From Drechmeria coniospora (Eukaryota; Ascomycota; Sordariomycetes; Hypocreales; Ophiocordycipitaceae): DNA of 64,000 nt. A program made the translations under genes and the position numbers. Position 1 is the stretch's first letter. Each line of letters starts with the position of its first letter. Under the pieces are notes generated by a model. That model ran no database searches. It saw nothing but the letters and a program-made list of their open reading frames with translations, and was not told where the DNA came from. Location of the stretch: NCBI RefSeq assembly GCF_001625195.1, contig NC_054390.1:7847222-7911221 (forward strand), written 5' to 3'. Positions 54,410 to 64,000 of this stretch are shown piece by piece.

Positions 54410-57400
54410 TCAAAATTCCCAATCATCGGAATCCTCCACGGACTTGATGGCCCAGCGGAACTTGTCCCGCAGCGTCTTGGAGAAGAACTTCTCAATGGGA
54501 ACGTCAAACTTCTTGGAGAAGACAACCGTCAACCGGGGATCGATGTAATTCTGCGTCCCGCGGTTAGCCATCGTACGCGCCCGTCACGGCATCCTTCACC
54601 ACCTCGGGTACCGCGGGGTCGAACTCACAATCTTGGACGTGCCGAGGGCGACTTCCTTGTTGCCGTCGCGGTCCTCCGCCTGGGTCTCGAGCGTCTTGAT
54701 TCGCTCGTCAAACTTCTCGACGGCCTTGAGGAATTTATCCACCGTCGCGCCGCGGCCTTCCGCTTCGACCTTGCCCGACTTGTTCTCCTTCTTGAACTTC
54801 TGCTCCAGCTCCTTGATCGCATGAAGCCGTTCCTTGAGCTCCTTCTCCGGCAGTGGCTTCTCCTTGTTGGCCTTGAGCTTCTCGTTGTCCTTCTCGAACT
54901 TCTTGCTAATCTTGCTGTGCTGCTCCTCAATCAAAAACTGCTGATGCTCTTGTATCCAAGACTCGTCCAAGTCGTCGTCCAGCTCGAACCAGGCAGCGCC
55001 CTTCTTCTTCTTAAACGTCGGCTCGATGTCTAGTATCATCTTCTTGTGTCTCCATTTCTGATAGCGCAAACCCTTGATCTAATCCCATCCTTCGTCAGCA
55101 ATGCTCCCAAGTGCGGCCGGCTGCGGGGGATGTACGGACCCTGTCACCGAGCTTTTGCATCTGCTGCTCGTGGCCTGCGCCGACGGTCCTCTTGTGGTTG
55201 CAGAGAATGGCAACCTTGCGGTTGCAGTCGTTGTAGAGCTTCACCTTCTCGGCCACCCCTCCCTTGGAGCGCGGGTCGTTGTGCAGATCCTTCAGCAGCT
55301 CCGACATGGTGAACGACGCGTTGTAGGTACGGAACACCTTGGCCGTCAGCCCGGGCATGCAGCTGTTCAGATGCTTGTTCAGTTGCGACGTCTGCGGACG
55401 AGCTGGTTAGCAACAACGCTGGCGCGCCCGACGCCGCAATCCCGTTCGACTCACGTTCAAGCGATCGAAAAGATCGTCTCCATCCCTCTTCGGCGCCTTC
55501 TTGAACAGCTTCAGGTTCTTGAAAACTTGAGCATCCACTTGGGCCGTCTCGTTGTACCGGATGCTATCCTTGCCCAGGAAGTCGAACGTGACTTTGTTTG
55601 GAGGCTCCAGAGTGATGTGTTCGTACTTGAGCGAGCAGCAACCGACCGTGTCTGCCTCGTTTTCCGTATCCTTCTCGTTGCCGGCTCGGAGGGCGAGCTT
55701 GTCGATAAGGTACATGGCCGTCGCTCGTTGGCGATCGGCCATCACCTCACTCTTGAGCTCCCTTGTGTAATCCTTGCGGATCTTGCCAATGTGCTTCTTG
55801 AGCTCTCGAGCCTTCTCGAACTTCTTGAAATCACTCTGGCCCTTGACATCGCTGGCGGCGCCGAGCATGACGTACTTGTAGGCTCCGTTGATGTTCTCCT
55901 GCCACATCGCCAGCCAGGTTGCTTTCTGGTCGTGTTGAACCGCCTTCCACTTGTGACCGGGTGGAGGCGTCGGCACCTTGGCGTTCTTGCCAATGTTGAT
56001 CGTGATCTGCTCCGGATGAACGCGGGTCTTGACGCGGCCGGTTTTGGGATGCTCGCCACGGCCACGGAAGAGGCTGGGAGGTTCGACGCGGAAGTTGCCG
56101 ACCTTTTGCTTCCTACCATCCCACATGCAGGTAATGTAGGGAGCCTCAAGTTCGTCTTTCTTGGCTTTCGCCGCCTCCTTCTCCTGCTTCGACAGATTCT
56201 TCGTCTTGTTGGCCTCGATCCTTGCCATCCAGAATTCTTGAATCTTGGAAAAGTCACACTTGTCAAGGCTCTTTACCGCAACCTTGTTGCCCTTCATGTC
56301 CGTGGCCCCATGCTTCTTGATGAAGTCGGAAAAATCCGAGAAGAAGTTGCTGCGGAAGACGGGGTTGTCGAGATGATGGATGGAAGCCGGCGTCATCATG
56401 GCAACCCAAAACGTGGCCACCTCTTCCGCCTCCTTGCTGAGATTGATGGGCTTTCCGTCATACAGCAGTCGGATGTGTTTCGGCAGGGGCTCATATTCCG
56501 GCGCGAACATGACTCCGTTGTGCTCGAGAGTCTGCCATTTGATGCTGTCATCCTCCGGCTTGGGCGCATTCCACCACTGGAACTCTTCGTCTTCGCTTTC
56601 CTCCTTGGCCTTGGCCTTCTTGACGTCTTTGGCCGCCGATGCTGCCTTGGACTTGGTAATTTTCGATTTGGGTGTGTTTGAAGTCGATTCTTCCTTCTTG
56701 ACGCCGTTCGACTTCCTCCTGGCAGCGGCCGCTCCGTTGGACTGCCGTTTTTGTGCCGAGGACTTGGCGAGTGACTCATCGTCGGATTCCTCCTTCACAT
56801 GTTTCTTGGGCGTTATTTTTTGCGCCTTCGGCTTGGCATCGATGCCGGCCTTTTTCTCCATCTGCGCCTTCTTCTGAGCGAGCTTGATGCCCAATGGCTC
56901 ATCGTCGTCCGAAGAATCGGGCAGCGCCTTTTCCCTACGCGAAGAAGAAAGCCTGTTGCGTTGCTTGCTTATGGGTTCGTCATCGGAGTCGGATTCAATA
57001 GCCTTCTTGACAGGCTTCGAGCGCTTGGCCTGGGAGTTCGGAATTAGCCACGGTAGGGTGCAGATGTCGCCGACAGACGGCTGCGTACCAGAGGTTCGCC
57101 ATCGCTATCGGATGCGTCGGCGTATGACACCTTTGAGATTGATGATCGAGACTTGCGCTTGCTCGTTCCATTGGTCATGGGCGTGTCGATGTCCATCGAG
57201 TGCTGGGCAGGGCCGCTGCGCATCGCCACGCCTGATACGGCACCGCCTCCCTTGGACGTAGCGCCACCCAAAGCCTTGTCGTGGGCGCGGGAAATTGTCG
57301 ACGCGGATGCTGCAAAGTTGAAGATTCAAGTTAGCAGGCAGCGCCAGGAGGGCGGTCGGGCGAAGCTGGTGAGAGGCAAGCGTGTGCGAGCCACGGACAA

Positions 57401-57527
57401 TTCGACGACTCGCCAACTTCATGTGGAAACGAGATGCATGATATGGGACAGAGTAGCTGAAAGAGGACCTACAAAGACCGTTCGGCTTCGAAAGAGACAT
57501 GTTGTCGTCGGCGCTGTCGAAAGGCAT
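54410..57527 (-). CDS. DNA topoisomerase I (type IB)
   Basis: Nuclear enzyme that relaxes supercoils by transient single-strand breaks during transcription and replication. Six exons on the minus strand (57527-57473, 57309-57089, 57029-55455, 55391-55140, 55078-54629, 54550-54410) join in frame to 897 residues. The first 240 residues are a charged, Lys/Glu/Asp/Ser-rich leader with basic nuclear-localisation-like clusters. The core begins near FQWWNAPKP and includes [14 protein letters not shown], the pentad-region [20 protein letters not shown] (R540), FRTYNASFT and [18 protein letters not shown] Lys/Glu-rich coiled linker (about 740-830) precedes the catalytic domain. The nucleophile is Y853 in SKINYIDPR, 44 residues from the end, at the equivalent spacing to the human enzyme. 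Exon 6 begins exactly one codon before this tyrosine. It shares a 467-bp divergent promoter with the ATP synthase gamma gene. Confidence 0.96.
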
Positions 57528-57994
57528 GATTCGCGTTCGAGTGCGGCTCTGCCGGAGATGCAGCTCCCGCACGGTGAATAGCAGTAGAGGTCGCACACGG
57601 CCCAAATTGGTATAAGAGAGCAAAATGGTTAGAGACAGGCAGAGAAATGAAAGGAAAAGGTGAAAAATCCACCCCTCAACGCCTGCCGAAGGTGATGAGG
57701 GAGAGAAAGCAACAATTCCACACAAATTATCGGAAATGGGACGTCGAAGGCTGGAATCGAAAGAATCGTGTTTTCTTTCTCAAGAAGGGAAGAAGGCAGC
57801 GGAACTCAACAGGCACGCCTGGTCACGTGACAACACTAGCCGCCAATTTACCGGGAAAACGTAGATGGAGCGAAGGCAATTGATCCGAAGCCTAATCACC
57901 TCGACTGTAAAATCGACACGGTCTTCAATTGATACGAATCCTGCGATCAATTTGTCGGTCACGGACTTGATTCGTCTTTTCTGCAACTGCCACG
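57528..57994. promoter_or_regulatory. Divergent promoter of topoisomerase I and ATP synthase gamma
   Basis: This 467-bp interval separates two start codons pointing away from each other. It must contain both 5' UTRs and promoters. GAAAGGAAAAGGTG and GAGAGAAAGCAAC purine-rich stretches are visible, but I cannot assign specific factor sites. Confidence 0.6.
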
Positions 57995-59186
57995 ATGCTG
58001 TCACGGGCGGCTAGACCAGCTCTCCGAGCTGTGGCCACAGCTCCCACTCGGTGAGTCGAGACCTCCACGAAGCCGTCCATCCGTCATCAGCAGACGGGGA
58101 CGAGGCACGAAGCCGGGACGAGCGACGGAGAAAGCGAAGAACCCGGGCGCTTAGGTGCATGTATTCCTTGAGGATATCGTTGGGCTGATGTGCGTGTGTT
58201 CGCTGCAGAGCTGCCACCGCTGGCAATGCCGGCGCCGCCGGGTACGCGACCCTCCGCGAGATCGAAGGCCGCCTCAAGTCGATTCGCAACATCGAGAAGA
58301 TCACCAACACGATGAAGATTGTTGCTTCGACCAAGCTCACTCGCGCACAGCGCAGCATGATCGAGTCCCGAAAGTACGGCCAAACCTCCAACGAGGTCTT
58401 CGAGTCGGCCGAGACCGTCGCCGCCGAGGGTGAGGAGAAGAAGTCGCTCATCATCGTCTGCTCCTCCGACAAGGGCCTTTGCGGTGGTATCCACTCCGGT
58501 TTGAGCCGAAAGATCCGTTCCCTGGCCGGTGACGAGTCCGCCTTTGACCTTGCTATCGTTGGCGAGAAGTGCAAGTCGCAGCTCCAGCGAACCAACGCCA
58601 ACGCCATCCAGCTCACCTTTGCTGGCATTGGCAAGGACGTCCCTACCTTTGCCGACGCCCAGGCCATCGCCGACCAGATCGTCATGCTCCCCACGGAATA
58701 CACCGACGTCAAGATCCTGTACAACAAGTTCGTCAATGCCCAGAGCTACGAACCGACCTTCATTGAGGCATTTTCCGAGGAGGCCATCGCGCAGTCCCGT
58801 ACGTCGTTTGGAGAATCCCAGTCCGAGACCGGTGTCAGGAACTGATCATCTGTTCAATAGCCAACATCTCCTCTTTCGAGCTCGATGACGAGGTTCTGGA
58901 AAACCTCCGCGAGTACAGCCTTGCCAACTCCCTCTACTGGGCTCTGGCTGAGGGCCACGCCTGCGAGCAGTCTGCCCGACGAAATGCCATGGACGTAAGT
59001 ACCCACCGATCAAAACACTGCACGCCACCGTGCGAGATGCTGACGGAAATGCCTCAGAACGCTTCGAAGAACGCCGGCGAGATGATTGGCAAGTACCAGA
59101 TTCTCTACAACCGTACTCGACAGGCTGTCATTACTGGCGAGCTGGTCGAGATTATCACTGGTGCTACCGCCTCTGAGGACATGTAA
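57995..59186 (+). CDS. ATP synthase subunit gamma, mitochondrial (Atp3)
   Basis: Central rotor stalk of mitochondrial F1-ATPase. Four exons (57995-58050, 58209-58798, 58861-58994, 59058-59186) encode 302 residues. All three introns have good GT donors (GTGAGT, GTACGT, GTAAGT) and AG acceptors. The N-terminus [24 protein letters not shown] is Arg/Ala-rich, a typical matrix presequence. The mature region opens with [32 protein letters not shown], the signature N-terminal helix. Further features are [13 protein letters not shown] and the C-terminal helix [38 protein letters not shown]. The final intron separates RRNAMD from NASKN, within the family signature. The gene is convergent with the LSD1-like gene. 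Confidence 0.96.
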
Positions 59187-59599
59187 ATAGTGTGGAATAG
59201 ACAAGATGAGGTGGTACAGTTTCCTTACATCGGGGCTGGAGGCTACCCACCTTGCTTCCGCAGTGTATCAAAGCCTCGTCAATTAATTCCTTTGTCAACC
59301 CTGCATCTTTTTCACAAGCGCAGTGAAGCTGACGGCACATCGTCATATTCGGGGCGGTTTGGGACGCAACTGATTGCAACAAACTATCGTCTATCAGGTG
59401 TACACACACCCTCCCCCTCCAACGTATGCTTTTTATGATTTCTTAATGTGAATGGCCGGACAAAGGCCATCAACCCTCGTAGTCAGATTATGGTAATCCT
59501 AAAGAAAGCGTTCCACGTCCCATTCCATAAAAATGCCGCTGCTTCGATATTGAAATATGCACACAGTTGCCGGGCAAAAAATACTATACTAATATAACA
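59187..59599. other. Convergent 3' spacer
   Basis: 413 bp of AT-richer sequence between the ATP synthase gamma stop and the LSD1-like stop. It holds two 3' UTRs. Nothing else is seen. Confidence 0.6.
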
Positions 59600-62500
59600 C
59601 TAAAGTTCCATGTTATTGTCTTGCTCCTCCGCATAACTGACGTGCTTCGCACGACGATACTTTTGGAACATGGAGGGAATATCGTTTCCTCGTCTCATCT
59701 CATCTGGACCCGGCACGATCGGGTGGTCCTTTTCATAGATTGTCAGCAGGGAGGCGGCCTTGCTGTCCCAGGCCTGAGAAGATTCGGTGAATTGCTGGAT
59801 GGCCTCGGCGTACATCCGCTTGTGCTCGGCAGCTTGCTCCTCAAATGGTCTACGTTCTTCTGCCGTCGCATGCTTCCACATCTTGGCTGTCATCATCCGC
59901 ACCTCTTTAGGTGTTCCCCGCGACTTGGTCGACTTGCGGTTCTCTTCGCATCGACTTCTCGCATCTTCAAAGTGTGCCTTGCTGTAGAGGAGATATGGGT
60001 TCCCAGTGACCTTGCAGGGTCGAACCGGCCGTTCCCCGATCTGCGAGTGGATGTAGCCCCAGACTTGAACTTCGTAGGCATCTAGCCGTGCCTGTTCAGG
60101 GTCCTTGGCTGCCTCCTTGCGCCTGTGCAGCAGCAATGAATCCCGTGGCAGAACGAGGGGCGTAGGAACCTCTATTGGACCAACCATGGCCTCTAGAACC
60201 TCAGACGCGGCTCGGAGACCAGAAAGATAGGCGCCATGGACCGTTGCGGGGTGCGTCACAATCGTATGCTCACCCGCAAAGAAGAGGTTGCCAATGGACC
60301 GAGCCGTGGTATCATAGTCTTCCGGCAACATACCGGGAGCAGCGGAAGAGTAGCTGCCCCGTGCGAATCGGTCAGCGCCCCAGCGCGTAACGACCGACTC
60401 TACCGGATACGGCACGTCTTGACCAAACAAGCCCCGGAGGATGCTCGTAGCCTCTGCGATCAGACACTCGTTGCTGGCATGCTCCGTCTCGAAGCCGGCG
60501 TCTCCAGCCATGAGGGCGATGAGACAGGGCAGGCCGGTCGTGCTTGACACGTTAAACCACTGGAAAAAACGTCCCCGATTCGAACGGTACTCCCGTTGAG
60601 ACGTGCTGTGTCGATCGGGGGCATCCCGGAGCACGCCAAAAATATGCCTATCCTCCTCCCAAAAGACCTTGTCGTAGACCAAGACGACCTTGTTGAGGAT
60701 GCCAAAGCCCAGACGGTCGATGGCACTCGTTTTCCAAGCCGGCAGTGGAGGTTCGAAATCGATGCTGCCATGCTTCAGCACACCTAATGGAACTGTGCAG
60801 ACGACGCAGTCTGCCTCCACAACCACGCCGTCCTCCGACTCGATCTTTGCCGGGCCCAAGAAGTCGTCGCTGTGGTACTGGATCTTCTTGACGGGGAATT
60901 TGGTTGTCAAATCCAGCAAGGATGGGCAGTGCAAGAGACCACGAGCGACACTCTGGTAACCGCCGCCGACCATCGTGTGGTGGCCCTCCCACTCATTGCC
61001 AGCGTCGATATCCCACAGGCCGAGGCTCAGATGATTCACATTCGTCGCGTTGCTATACTCTAGGTTGGCTATGTGCCAGTTGATGAGCCGATGATCCTGC
61101 GAGTTCAAGTCGACGAGCTTTTTGTATTGCTCAATGGCCAAGTCGAGAACGGATCCCAAGGTTGCATCTTTCAGCGCCGCTCCATCGCCGAGGTCAACCT
61201 CGGACTCATGCTGCGCCCCAGGCTTCAGCTGCCAGCCCATTCGCTTCGCCTTTTCCGTCGATTTGAGGGCTCCGGATACGCCAAGTTCATTGTGCACGCG
61301 GCCGGTCAGCTTATCGGCGGACATGGGAAACAGCCCAACATTTCCGGCAGCGTTGTGCACAGATGCCGACGAAACATGAGGAAGTGCTATGGACGCCTTC
61401 TCCGCCTGCGCGATGGACTTACTCCCGTCGCCAACGCTGTCGCGGCCGGCGTCGAGGAGGCCGCGATTGCCCTCGACGACTCTAGGTGGCTGCGTCTTGT
61501 ACTTGAACTCGCTTACTCTGTCGAGACAGTCGTTGTATAGCTTCTCGACGAGCTCGTCGCGGACCGCATCTACCGGCTTCCCATTGCTGTCGTATATTGT
61601 GGTTTCCGCCGAGAGAGTGTGATAAGGCAGTCCCAGTTGGCCACGCACCAAGACATTCATGGGGTTCCCGCGATCGAAGCCGGTAATGATCATGCCACCC
61701 ATCTCGGCTGTATGCCGTTTGCCGTCAAAGTCTAATTGCTCACCCCCAGGCTTGCTTTTGAATTCGCGCGAGTACACTCTGCCGCCCACACGGCCGCGCC
61801 CCTCGAGGACGACGACCTTTGGGATGTCTTCGCCAATGTCGTAAAAATGGTCAGAGTACACGTTGAACAGGCCCTCGAGCTGCCTCGCACACGCCAAGCC
61901 AGAGATGCCAGCGCCGACGACGGCGACTACCTTTCGCCTCTTCGCCTCTGGTGCATCACTGTGACCGTTCGCCGCTCTTTCGGGTAGCTGGGTGCAGCCG
62001 AAGTTTATGAAGGCTCGACGAACGAGCCAGTCGTAACAGACACTAGCAGCGTCGAACCAGCGAGCGTTTGCGCAACCGACGGCTTCCCGTCGGGTGACGG
62101 CGATCCAAGGGCGCCTCGTCCAAAGACGCAAGATACCGTTTCTGATGTTCAAATACGTCGTGACTTGGTTGTGAGATATGTGCTGTCGGAGGAGATGGTA
62201 TTCTTCGGCGTGAAGCGCGTAGGGGTTGAGCCGTGACGTTTCTGCTGCGATGATGCACTCGGCCGCGTATTGATAGGAGGGAATGTCGGCAGGGACTGAT
62301 GATTTGGGAAGAACGGTGAAGGTGAGTCTGTCAGCACTGCAGCTATACGACGGCGGCGTGAAAGGCAGAGTCTGGTCGTCGCCTTGATGGCGCCGGGCCA
62401 CGTCCGTTTCGGCCGGTGTAGTAGATTTGCTCGAAGTCGATGGAGGGAGTGATGAAACGTCCGAGAGCTCCGTCATCGTCGACCGGGACGAGTTGAAGGA

Positions 62501-62963
62501 GTCGACGGCGCTGTATTCATCGGTAGCTTGCAGGGGGGGAGCATCGTCTTCCTGGCGAGTCTCCTCACTGCGCAGCGTTAAAAAGGGGGGCAAATAATCG
62601 ACGAGCAAATGACAAGGGGCAGGGCTCGTGCTCAATAAGGGAGAGACGTGTTGATGAGTTGAAGACGTACTCGGCGAGACTTGTGTCCATGAGGGACGGA
62701 TCCTCTGGTTTATTGACATTCGTATCTTCAGTCCAGGTTACGACTTCTGGAGCCGCTTCCGGCATCCGATCGGCCAGGGATTCCTGAGCGGACGAGGAAT
62801 CATGGTAGGAAGGAGGCAGGGGTGATGCCCCGCGAGGTGAGTGAGAAACACGTAGAGCAGCGCTGGAGGAGGACTCGAGCGAATTGACGTCGCCTGAATC
62901 GCTCAAGACAAGCTCAATGAGCTCACTTCTTTCAGAAGTATGAGGATCTATACTCGTTTCCAT
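59600..62963 (-). CDS. LSD1-type lysine-specific histone demethylase (SWIRM-amine oxidase-HMG box)
   Basis: FAD-dependent chromatin enzyme that removes methyl groups from histone lysines. Two exons on the minus strand (62963-62671 and 62567-59600) give 1086 residues. The 103-nt intron has GTACGT and CGCAG borders, and splicing continues SLA into DEETRQEDD. The first 190 residues are Ser-rich and disordered. A SWIRM domain spans about 190-290 (Y..AAECIIAAETSRLNPYALHAEEY...WLVRRAFINFGC). The amine-oxidase domain starts with VVAVVGAGISGLACARQLEG (GxG at 316-318), continues through VVVLEGRGRVGGR, and keeps the lysine of GFGILNKVVLVYDKVFW, which contacts the flavin via water in LSD1. RFARGSYSSAAPG and NLFFAGEHT follow. 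An HMG-box-like region lies near 948-1030, the fungal arrangement. There is no Tower insertion. An in-frame ATG at 63065 would add 34 residues. Confidence 0.93.
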
Positions 62964-63698
62964 GTCGACAAGAGGAGGGATCGGTGGTGTCGTGATGACA
63001 TTCAAGAGCAGGCAAGATCTGCGACGGCGAAGGTAGGTCGCGTTCCCGAGAGGAATGGTCTTCACCGACGGGCAAAATGAAGAGAATACATGATAGCCTT
63101 ATTCATGCATTGAATTGCTATCTCGTTTCGTCATGTTAGCCCGCAAACGCCGTTTTGTAATAGTACAAAACATGCCGCTTGGCCTCGTGTAAGCTCGTGG
63201 ATGCTACGGAATAACTGACCAAGTCCTCAGAGACATAGGCCAGGTGTACGGGAACACATCGGCCGGTGCGGACGAGCTTGACACCGATTGTGACTCAATT
63301 CGATCGGAATTGAGGATCGACCGAACCGAGAGGTGCGAACGGCTGTTATTAAGACACCGAACTGTCCAGTGACGGAACGGAAATTGAAGTCGTCAGTCTA
63401 TTCCGTACCGATGACTGGCTTCGTATCGTCAGGTTCGAGATCACGTGTAGCTGGTCGTGCCAATCACGTCACAAGCGGTTGTGGGGCGGCACCTTCCCGA
63501 GCGAAGGGGCACCTGAAAGCACCCACAATCGCATCACGATTGTGACGACACGATGAAATCTACCGAGGCGAAGCCGACCAAGTCGACGCCAGGATTGAGA
63601 TGAAAGGCATCTCTGTGGCAGGCGGCCGTTGCCAACATTCGCCATGCCCGCCAAGGCGTTACCACGCATAGACCGCGCACAACCCACCCAGCTTCCGG
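62964..63698. other. Spacer between the LSD1-like gene and Vps33
   Basis: 735 bp between two minus-strand genes, carrying the LSD1 promoter and the Vps33 3' UTR. A near-perfect palindrome, TCAATTCGATCGGAATTGA, lies at about 63296-63314. The alternative longer N-terminus of the LSD1-like protein would extend into the first 100 bp. Confidence 0.55.
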
Positions 63699-64000
63699 TC
63701 ACGTCGAGACGGCCGGCTCCGACGGTCTTGCGTACGAGTCTTTCTCGATGGCTGCGTCCATGATTCTATTGCCGCTGATGATCGAAGTGGTGCAGATGAC
63801 GATGTTGATGCGACCTAGAGCGTTTGCGTGTTACATCCTCCGATCCGTTCGCCGTCGGGAAACGAGCCATCTCTTACCTTCTTCCTGCTTGGCGATGAAG
63901 CGAAGCGCGGCGACTTCGGTAAAAGTGACACCGCCGACGAAGACGACGAAGACGGTCTGCTTCTGATTGCTCCCAGAGAGCAACGCTCGTGCCTTGACGG
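63699..64000 (-). CDS. Vacuolar sorting protein Vps33 (Sec1/Munc18 family), C-terminal part
   Basis: SM protein of the HOPS/CORVET tethering complexes that guides SNARE assembly at the vacuole and endosome. Only the last part lies in the window; the gene continues beyond position 64000. Two exon segments are visible on the minus strand: 64000-63878 (codons in phase from 63998) and 63814-63699, separated by a 63-nt intron with GTAAGA and CTCTAG borders. The translation contains TVFVVFVGGVTFTEVAALRF followed by INIVICTTSIISGNRIMDAAIEK, the characteristic end of Vps33, in which GG(V/C)TFTE(I/V)AALRF is the best-known signature. The frame ends at TGA after PSEPAVST. Because both exons are short they are easy to overlook. 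Identification rests on this one motif and the gene end, so the precise orthology is less certain than the family. Confidence 0.82.

Overview
The window is nuclear DNA of a filamentous ascomycete. Genes carry short (50-160 nt) GT-AG introns with CTAAC/CTGAC-like branch sites, coding DNA is GC-rich, and the proteins have typical Sordariomycete forms: a Seb1/Msn2-type zinc-finger factor, a SWIRM/amine-oxidase/HMG-box LSD1, a Crh-type GPI-anchored wall enzyme and a Dph6 fused to RidA domains. By family resemblance I infer a hypocrealean fungus; the species cannot be fixed from this window alone.

Layout. Sixteen protein genes can be supported, most with exon structures that join in frame. From left to right: U2AF35 splicing factor (+), oxysterol-binding protein (-), a large unknown protein (-), tRNA-dihydrouridine synthase Dus2 (+), MICOS subunit Mic26/27 (-), mitochondrial intermediate peptidase Oct1 (+), a second unknown coiled-coil protein (-), Hcs1/SMUBP2-type helicase (-), a DUF202 membrane protein (-), diphthine-ammonia ligase Dph6 (-), Seb1/Msn2-like factor (-), Crh-type glucanosyltransferase (+), DNA topoisomerase I (-), ATP synthase gamma subunit (+), LSD1-type histone demethylase (-), and the 3' end of Vps33 (-), which runs off the right edge. 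They are housekeeping genes (splicing, tRNA and eEF2 modification, mitochondria, chromatin, lipid and vesicle traffic, cell wall). There is no biosynthetic cluster, CRISPR array or operon.

Intergenic DNA is the unusual part. About half of the window has no gene I can support, including about 13 kb between 39.2 and 52.1 kb. These stretches are filled with a dispersed near-palindrome, GTACGGAGTAC / GTACTCCGTAC, mixed with other GTAC-centred words. In several places the motif sits inside independent tandem arrays of different period: ten exact 16-bp units at 24.6 kb, 22 bp at 40.8 kb, 27-31 bp at 40.2 kb and about 23 bp at 49.7 kb. Two copies of an 80-82 bp element made almost entirely of terminal inverted repeats lie in opposite orientation at 29.4 and 45.4 kb. 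One is flanked on both sides by TA, and I read them as a very small Tc1/mariner-type MITE.

Two introns are non-canonical. The oxysterol-binding protein gene has a clean GC-AG intron. The Hcs1-like helicase gene needs an intron exactly at its Walker A motif whose 3' end reads TG rather than AG; this is either a genuine rare acceptor or a base-level defect in the sequence. All function calls rest on reading motifs by eye; no database search was run.
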